64,000 nucleotides of DNA from Pipra filicauda. Its lineage: Eukaryota > Chordata > Aves > Passeriformes > Pipridae. Numbering within the stretch: position 1 is the stretch's first letter; the number at the start of each line of letters is the position of its first letter. Shown here in pieces: positions 57,431 through 64,000 of the stretch. The translations under genes were made by a program, and so were the position numbers. The stretch covers positions 682,001-746,000 of the forward strand of contig NW_024104379.1 in NCBI RefSeq assembly GCF_003945595.2, written 5' to 3'. The notes under the pieces are model-generated. The model was not told the DNA's origin. It was given only the letters and a program-made list of their open reading frames with translations, and searched no databases.

Positions 57431-60299
57431 ACTGCTACCCATCTCCCCCCTGCAAATTCTCTGCTCTTTTTGAGTGCAGAGAAAAGGCTGTTGCTATAGA
57501 AACCAGTGGGGAAAATGTACATTATCTCATGTTTTACATACTTTTTCAAGGAGACCGTTTAATCTGAGCCTACCGCCATGTAATTTTACAGAAACAATAA
57601 TGCTAGTAAAACTCCTGAGTGTAATAGTTGATTTCAAATTACATCAAATAATCATCAGTGACTTCAAAAACACCTCTGCTTGTAAGCTTCTGCCCTAGCC
57701 AAGACACTTGCACAGGGCTAGTAAGGCAACCCATAATAAGGTGCATGACAGGAGAGTAAATCTAAGGCAGCAAAGAGTGTGATGAGAGGTGGGGGGTGGG
57801 TTCTTCACAGTGGTAAGCAGCAGCTAACATCTGAGGAAGGACAAAAAAGCTAAATAAAATTTCTTCACATTTTACTTGTTTGTAGAGAAGTAGGAAATAA
57901 AGATGAAAGGTACGATTTACAGAATACATTCTAGCCTATCTTTTTGTTTCTTTACATGCACAACCTCCTATTGCTTTTCTACATTTGTTAGCTCCCTTTT
58001 GAAGCTCCTTTCTGCTGCCCTTTTAAAAATTATCCCACCATTTCCTACTTGCCTTTGTAAAAGCCCTTTGACCTCCCGGACAATCAGACATATTGTACCC
58101 CAGGGTCTCAAGGAGACAATACTCTTTGCGAGGCTGCATCATGAAAGCCTCTCTCTACCATCAGGCTGACCTGGTGGCAGCAGTTCTCCTGGGGATCCTT
58201 CAGAACAGAAGCCTAATTTAGTCCTTTGGATATCAAAACAGGCCTTCACTCTGTCCTTCCTACACTCAGTTTGTTTTTTACTTAATTCACCATGAACCTG
58301 TGTTTCTTTCCTGATTTCCTGTGGCTTAATTAGATTTTTACCAATATTTATAGTAGCTCCTATGTGTTGACTTGCAATTTCTTCAGGACAAGGACTTTCT
58401 TGCTGTATTGAGCAATATACAAAATAAATCTCAGTCCTGTCTTGTTCCAGGGCTGTGATTGATCCTCAGGCAGGTCCCTGCTAGATGTTCTGAAAGTAAG
58501 CACACAAAAACATCAGCAAGGCTTTGTATCACTAATGTTTGGGTTTATATACTGCAATATAGGACAAGGTAGCTATTGGAATAAAGCAACTCAATTACAC
58601 CAGGTAAGACCAAGTAAAGATACACCATCTGTCAGCATCTTTTCCACAGATCCTTTCCTCCAGACTTGCCCTTAGTCCTGTGCATTTTCATGACTTCTTG
58701 GGTTGCAGTAAGTTCTATGCAGGTGCCTTGAATCCCAAGGGGGGAAAGAAGAAGACTGTTTCTCTTTCCATTGCCTCTGAGACCTGGCTGTAGTTCTGGT
58801 CTTTGCTCCTTTCAGGGTCTTGCAGTTTCTGCACACACGTAATAGAGTTTTTCATAAAGCCCTTCCCTGTTCTACCTTACAGTCAGACACATTCAGTGGT
58901 TAGCAGGGAAGAAGTAATTTGCCTTTCCTCTTCCTGCCTTACCTTATACCCTCTGTGCAGGAAGGTAACCTTGCTCTCTGTTTTCCAGTCCCAGCCTTTT
59001 TCACAGAACATAATGGCTGCTAACTGTGAATAAACAACTGATACACATACTGTCTGATTTAGGGGCTGTAAGAACTTCTAGAGCTCAAATAATATATAGA
59101 TATTAATAGAATGACTGTAATGATATAATAAAAGAAAAAAAAATATCCTCAGGAGCACAATAATCTAACTTCAAAAGCAATTACCATCAGTAACAAAATG
59201 CAATGAGAAGACTAGGATTACTTTAATGAGATTATCTGCTTATTGCCATTTGTTTTTGTGGGTGACTGTAATACTGTTTCACCCTCATTCCCAGCCAGTT
59301 TCTCAGATGCTTCTCACCCTGAGCCTTGTCCAGCCAAGCTGGACTGTGAAGCTGGGGCTCACTGGCCTCCCCATGGGATCCAGCCTATCTCTGTGAGCAC
59401 CTTGGTCTTCAGCCTCCCCTATTCTTGTGCCTTTGTTGTCTCTGCAACATTGTTTTTCCACACTAGGTGTCTTTGTATCCATGGTGGAAAAGGCAGGAAT
59501 GGGAGGACATGGAAGGGTGAGGAAAGCTGGTGTCTTCAGGGAGATGGAAGGAGAGTAGGCAAAATAATTGTAAGGTCAGTGTTTTTAGACAAAGGCAGAG
59601 ACTTGATTATGAAGACTCTTTTGAAATTCAGCTTTATCCAGCAGGCCAGGGAGAGCAGATATAGGCTCAGTAAGGAAGCACCTGGTCTATAGTGCAAGGA
59701 ATTCTCATTTAGCTTCCCAAAGCCTCTTAACCCAACCAATGTTCACACTTGTGCCCTTCTTACTCCATCTTCAAAACCCCTCCATGTCCTTGTGGCACAC
59801 GAATCCCAGAGTCATGCACTTGGGTGGAGAGTTTGTAGAGACGTGGACATGTGCTCTGGGGGACCAAGGCTCAAACAGTTGGGATGTGCAAATGCTGAGA
59901 GGGAGAGACTGCTAAGAAAATAACCAGTGATGTGTCTGCAGAGACCACATTAAGTCACACCAGAGATCAGCATATCAGCTCTGTGCATGAAGAACAGAGT
60001 TGTTGTTTTCTTGTGTTGGAGGCAGCATGGGGAAGAGTAACTGTCGGCCTCTGCAGATATCTGTATATATAAGTTAATGTTCAGATAGATAGACAGATAG
60101 ATAGATGTGGATATAATTCTATTCCAAACTGACAAGTGTGTAGCCCCTGGTGTCTGGAGGACTTAGAAGGTTCTTCCAGAACTTACTGGAGATCTCATCA
60201 GGACTTGCAACCCAGAACTCACTTGCCTTGATGCACCGGCACAACATAAAAACTGGACCTTCCTCTTTATCCTTGGAGGAAGTATAAAAGACCAGGACA
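57431..60299. other. Intergenic region downstream of RASD2
   Basis: No gene is supported. A GATA microsatellite occurs at 60083-60107. The 149-codon frame near 59243 shows no recognisable domain. Confidence 0.5.
60083..60107. repeat. (GATA)n microsatellite
   Basis: Six GATA-like units (AGATAGATAGACAGATAGAT and onward) with one GACA interruption. Confidence 0.9.
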
Positions 60300-60319
60300 C
60301 AGGTAATAAATAAACCAGG

Positions 60320-60325
60320 TTTAAT
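60320..60325 (-). terminator. RASD2: Candidate RASD2 poly(A) signal (ATTAAA)
   Basis: The minus strand reads ATTAAACCTGGTTTATTTAT and then CCTGTGTCCTGG. ATTAAA is the commonest variant signal. A nearer ATTAAA (complement of 61366-61371) is the alternative. Confidence 0.4.
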
Positions 60326-61645
60326 CATAAACCATTTACATATTTATAGAGAGGGAGGGAGACATGATCAGAAAGATGCTGCCTTGGCAACAGGAATAAA
60401 AGAACAGTGTATTTTACCAGTCAATATACAGTACCAATGAAAGGTGGAGCTGATAAATGAATATGGGATTTTGCGTCCCAGAGGCTAATTTTTACAGACA
60501 ATCATCATTCTTGGTTTCCTGTCAAATTATAGCACGAACTAGCTCACAGCTCTGCCCAAGACACAGCAAGGCGGCCACAGCCAAGAACAGAAACTGAGGG
60601 TGAGAAAGGGAGAATATATCTGAGGTATATATAACATACATATTCTACTGTTGTGTACAGTCTTGGGGCCATGCTTTGCTCACAGATATGTGTGCACATC
60701 TCATTTCAGTCAACAAGAGTGGTAAGCTCATATCTGAGAGAATATATTGGGCTTTGAGGGCATACAGGAACTCATCAAACAACAGAGCCAAAAGCAGAAC
60801 AGGGAGAGAGATGAAGACAAGGAAGCCCGTACTGAGCTGAGAAAGGAAAGAAGTGAATGGACAGCCCCAGATTTATCTGACCAGTCTGTTCAACCCTGTT
60901 TGGACAGCCAGCACAAAGCTTCTGTTCTGAAGAACTTCTGCAGTGCAAAGGTTTACATCCAGGCAACCTTTATCAGACAGTGGGGGAATACATGAACAAA
61001 ATGACTAGAGGCATGTTAACAGAAGAAATACAATGGAACTGGCCCTATAATCATTCAGTTCCTAATTTTGAAGAACGACCCAATCCTGCCTCTTAAGTGG
61101 CCTAAGTCTACATATTAATCTGGTCACTCTCAGCTGATACAGGCAGAGGAAGAAATCATTACTCCGGTGACCATCAAGGCAGAGGGTGGCATTTGTACTA
61201 TGGTACTCAGAGTTGGTGTGGCTGCTTTGAGAAACAATATCACACCAGGCTTGAAAAGCAGTCAAATGCATTGGTTTTTGCAGAACTATTTCACTTTCAA
61301 TCAATGTACATACTAGAAAATTTTACAGATGAAAACCACCTTTCAGTGGTAGAAAGCAGACACTATTTAATGTCAAACACACCATCTGATTTTGCTAAAA
61401 ATTCACCCCCAGACAATAAAAAACCCCCAAATCTCAAATAAAATCTATAACATAAACCAACATTCATGTCGATGTCAAATGGTAACTGTTCCCACAAACA
61501 TAAAATCAAGTTCTTCTTAGTGCAGGTGCCCTCAGAAGTGAGTGGAAGTCATGCATCCACATGTAGAGTCCACTCCCAGTCTGTGAATCCTCAGTTAGGA
61601 CTGCTGCCCTTTGAAATGCAAGTCCCACTTTTTAAAAGGAGAGCT

Positions 61646-61704
61646 CCACACATGCATGCACACATACACACAGGCACATAGAGTTTCACACACACACACA
61701 CATA
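61646..61704 (-). repeat. UG-rich tract in RASD2 3'UTR
   Basis: The plus strand shows CACATGCATGCACACATACA and later CACACACACACACACA; the RNA of RASD2 therefore carries UG repeats and UGCAUGCAUG, which contains two overlapping RBFOX motifs (complements of 61651-61656 and 61655-61660). UG repeats are targets of TDP-43 and CELF proteins in general; use here is unproven. Confidence 0.8.
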
Positions 61705-62091
61705 ACTTCCTCTCTCTTAGCAAGAGCTGCATGCTGGGTAAGTGTTAATGCCTTCTGTGCGTTTTTGACCTATTTTCTTTGTAAGGATAAGGTTGAAAAG
61801 TCTTTACTTCTCAGGCCTGTGTTCTTTAAACAAAAAGGGGAATGAAGAGGAACTACATTACAAAGACAAAAAGATGCACTCGTGTCTCAGGCGTATACTT
61901 TTTTCCCCGTCATTTTCAAGGATGATGTTATTTACATTTGTGACTCAGCAGAATCCACAGGAAGAGTTATCCTTTCTCCACGTTGGGTTTTCTCAATAAA
62001 CCCCATGAACTTGTTCTCTGTTCCCGTGGACCATTTTTTCTTTAAGGCACTGCATGTGGATGTTGACTTCAGACGGAAGTGCAAGCCTCCT

Positions 62092-62621
62092 TCACTGGAT
62101 TGTGCATTTCTCCCTCTCTCTGGACTGACCTTCCCGGAGAACTTTCGATTTGATATACTTCAGGTCACTGTTGACGCTTGGTCGGCGAGCAAAGGGAGAG
62201 ATCATGCCATAGGCACCCATGTCCTTGAATCGGCGCATCCGGAAGGATTTCTGTTGGAAAGTGTCACCATACTGGATGGAGATCTTCCTGTGGAGAGAAG
62301 GGCTCATCTCATGAGGTAGCTTGGCCATGCTGAAGAGAACATAGAACATCTCATCCACGTTGGTATTCTTCTTGGCTGACACTTCAAAGTAAGCACAGTT
62401 TTCGTCACTGGAGACAAGATTCTCACCTTCATCAGTGCGTACCTTGCGGAAGACTTCACTGTGGTCATTTTTGTTTCCACAGATGACCATAGGGAGGTCA
62501 GCTGATTCCTTGGTCTTGTTCTTCAGGCAGGATTTGACCTCAAGGATCTGTTTCTGGAGCCGCTTGACCTCATCAAAGGATTCTCTGTTGTCCAGGCTAA
62601 ATACCAGGATGAAAACATCCC
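62092..62621 (-). CDS. RASD2: RASD2 (Rhes) last coding exon
   Basis: After a minus-strand acceptor AAATTGCAG, the exon completes a Gly codon and reads DVFILVFSLDNRESFDEVK, then LPMVICGNKNDHSEVF with the G4 guanine-binding motif NKND, FEVSAKKNTNVDEMF with the G5 motif SAK, and MSPFARRPSVNSDLKY-like C-terminal sequence, ending EKCTIQ and TGA (62092-62094). The length (175 complete residues plus a split codon) fits human RASD2 residues 91-266. The terminal CTIQ is a CAAX box for farnesylation and membrane attachment. RASD2 is a Ras-family GTPase enriched in striatum, linked to dopamine and GPCR signalling and SUMOylation. RASD1 is the close paralogue; the PFARRPSVNSDLKYIK context and synteny favour RASD2. 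The P-loop and switch regions lie in an upstream exon outside the window. Confidence 0.96.
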
Positions 62622-64000
62622 CTGCAATTTAAAAAAAGATACTGTAAAGGTTTGTTTGTTGCAGCCAGTGTCAGAGGAACAAATTTTGAAAAAAACATAG
62701 GTTTATTTGCCATCTCTTCCCCATGTTTTTTGGTTGGTCCTTTGGCATCTATTCAGTCAGCTGTACTTTAGTTCTTCTAATTCAACTCCCCACACCTTTC
62801 TGTAGTGCTATGGAAAAGACTTTTGGCTATGATGTTACTTCAGTGATATCTGAGCATGTTCCTAGTTTGCACTGAGCTTGTAAGTTATTGTGTGTTTTGC
62901 TCTCTTTTGTAAACGTGGCTCTATCTCAGCTCTGCTGCATTGCTCTTCCTTTCTCTTCATTTTGTTTGTATCTCTGTGTAAAACACAGCCTGTTCTGACA
63001 CCAGTAGGAGTGGAGAGCTCGTAGCCACTCAGCCTTGGTCTTTTGATTACACAATGCATGGAACAACACCTGAACTAAAGATTTACAGCTGATCAGTCCT
63101 GAATGCCTAAGTCAGTAATAAGAAGTTTCTCAGTGTGCAGTACTCTGCTGCCATTGCATTTGCTCAAGAGAAACAGGCCATGGAAAAAAAGAAATACATA
63201 AATGACACAGATCCCCTGGCATTTCCTTTTGACATTTCTTGACTTACAGTTCCTTATGCAAGTAGAAAATAAGGCAAACCATTGCCTGTTGAATGACATT
63301 CATGTGGAACATGCTAAGAGAGCTTTCAGGGACAAAAGCTCTCATTTGCATCCCAGAAACTGGTCCTAGGACCTCACTGAATGCACATGCTATCCTGGCC
63401 AGATGTGAAACTTATGTTTCACTGGCCGGCTAGAAGGGTAGACAGCGAATCCAGAAAGCAGGTTTGCTGTGAGGTGTGGCTGAAGATACCTCTACTGTTA
63501 CTTTTACAATTAAAAAATTCATTTTAGCTCACAACAGGAACAGTTTGACAGTGAGAATGTTCAAACTGAGCCCCCCATTTTCCTTTCCCCTCCCCTCCTT
63601 TTAACACATTTGATTAAGCACAGACTAAAGAGGTATCTTTTTACTGGAATATCAAATCAAAGAAATTGGGCTGGAAATTTTAAGAATAAAAAATTCTTTG
63701 AGATTTTCTTGGTTAGAATTCCCTTCTTGTGCATTTTACATTTGTTTTTCACTACATGTGTTTTATAATGACATGTTTATTTTGCCCTCTTCTGCTCTTT
63801 GTACCCTCAAGATTTTATTCAGGCATTTATTTGTGACTGCAATAAAAATACAGAGCAAGAGGGGAAGGTAGAAAGGAAATAAACTAGAAGGAAATTTCAA
63901 TTTCAGATCTTCACCTAGTGGACTTCCCTTCTGTGGCTAATGCATTCCCTATAGTGCCGGAGCACCCCAGACAGGAAATCTCTCTCTCTGGAAGTGTATC
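62622..64000 (-). other. RASD2: RASD2 intron (partial)
   Basis: The stretch from the last-exon acceptor to the window edge has no sequence resembling the RASD2 N-terminal exon (P-loop GxxxxGKS region) on the minus strand, so the intron is longer than 1.38 kb and the preceding exon is beyond 64000. The DNA is A/T-rich with no recognised repeat. Confidence 0.8.

Larger units (their letters stand above)
60300..62091 (-). other. RASD2: RASD2 3' untranslated region
   Basis: This is the minus-strand sequence from the RASD2 stop to the nearest plausible poly(A) signal, about 1.8 kb. On the minus (RNA) strand it contains a UG-rich tract (61646-61704 complement) with an overlapping pair of UGCAUG. 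No minus-strand AATAAA was found by eye; ATTAAA motifs occur at 61366-61371 and 60320-60325. The more distal one is preferred because a GT-rich stretch follows it. Confidence 0.55.

Noticed and set aside
62622..64000. Upstream RASD2 coding exon inside the window
   Set aside because: No minus-strand sequence resembling the P-loop or switch regions of the N-terminal exon was found.

Overview
The window is a piece of bird chromosome, most likely from a songbird. Three vertebrate genes are recognisable in the order RBFOX2 (+), MB/myoglobin (+), RASD2 (-). This is the same relative order and orientation as on human chromosome 22, but without the APOL genes that lie between MB and RBFOX2 in mammals. 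The dispersed repeats are mainly CR1 LINEs, the dominant avian family. One short element joins a tRNA-Ile(AAT)-like head to a CR1-X-like 3' tail, the architecture described for passerine TguSINE1-type SINEs, and this is the main reason for inferring a passerine.

Layout. 1-76 and 1180-1224 are the last two coding exons of RBFOX2, which encode the C-terminal end of this splicing regulator. About 1225-7500 is its long 3'UTR, ending at a good poly(A) signal at 7474-7479. From 7.5 to 28.6 kb there is no supported protein gene; this stretch holds a compact E-box/MEF2 motif cluster (8.1 kb), four CR1 pieces (9.46, 17.9, 22.7 and 26.5 kb) and a CpG-rich patch with a CTCF-like core (26.2-26.6 kb). Myoglobin is complete in three exons (29141-29235, 31308-31530, 32228-32374; 154 residues), with a TATA box, E-box, strong start context and poly(A) signal. 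From 33.1 to 60.3 kb there is again no supported protein gene; here lie a CA repeat, MIR relics, an internally deleted CR1, a second and larger orphan CpG island (46.15-46.9 kb) with a second CTCF-like core, a recent 53-bp tandem duplication and the tRNA-CR1 SINE. At the right edge, the minus-strand last coding exon of RASD2 (Rhes), with its CAAX box, runs 62621 to 62092. Its 3'UTR reaches about 60.3 kb, and the upstream exon(s) lie beyond the window.

The three genes do not form a functional unit: RBFOX2 regulates RNA splicing, MB stores oxygen in muscle and RASD2 is a Ras-like signalling GTPase. No clearly new biological system was found. The observations most worth checking are: a roughly 100-bp inverted repeat whose arms flank myoglobin exon 1; an unusual acidic-to-Ile change at myoglobin residue 27; three TGCATG (RBFOX-binding) motifs within 386 bases of RBFOX2's own 3'UTR; and two CpG-rich patches, each with a CTCF-like core in the same orientation, on either side of MB. 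Most of the many short open frames in the window look like chance frames in non-coding DNA. All family calls come from reading by eye; no alignment or database search was run.
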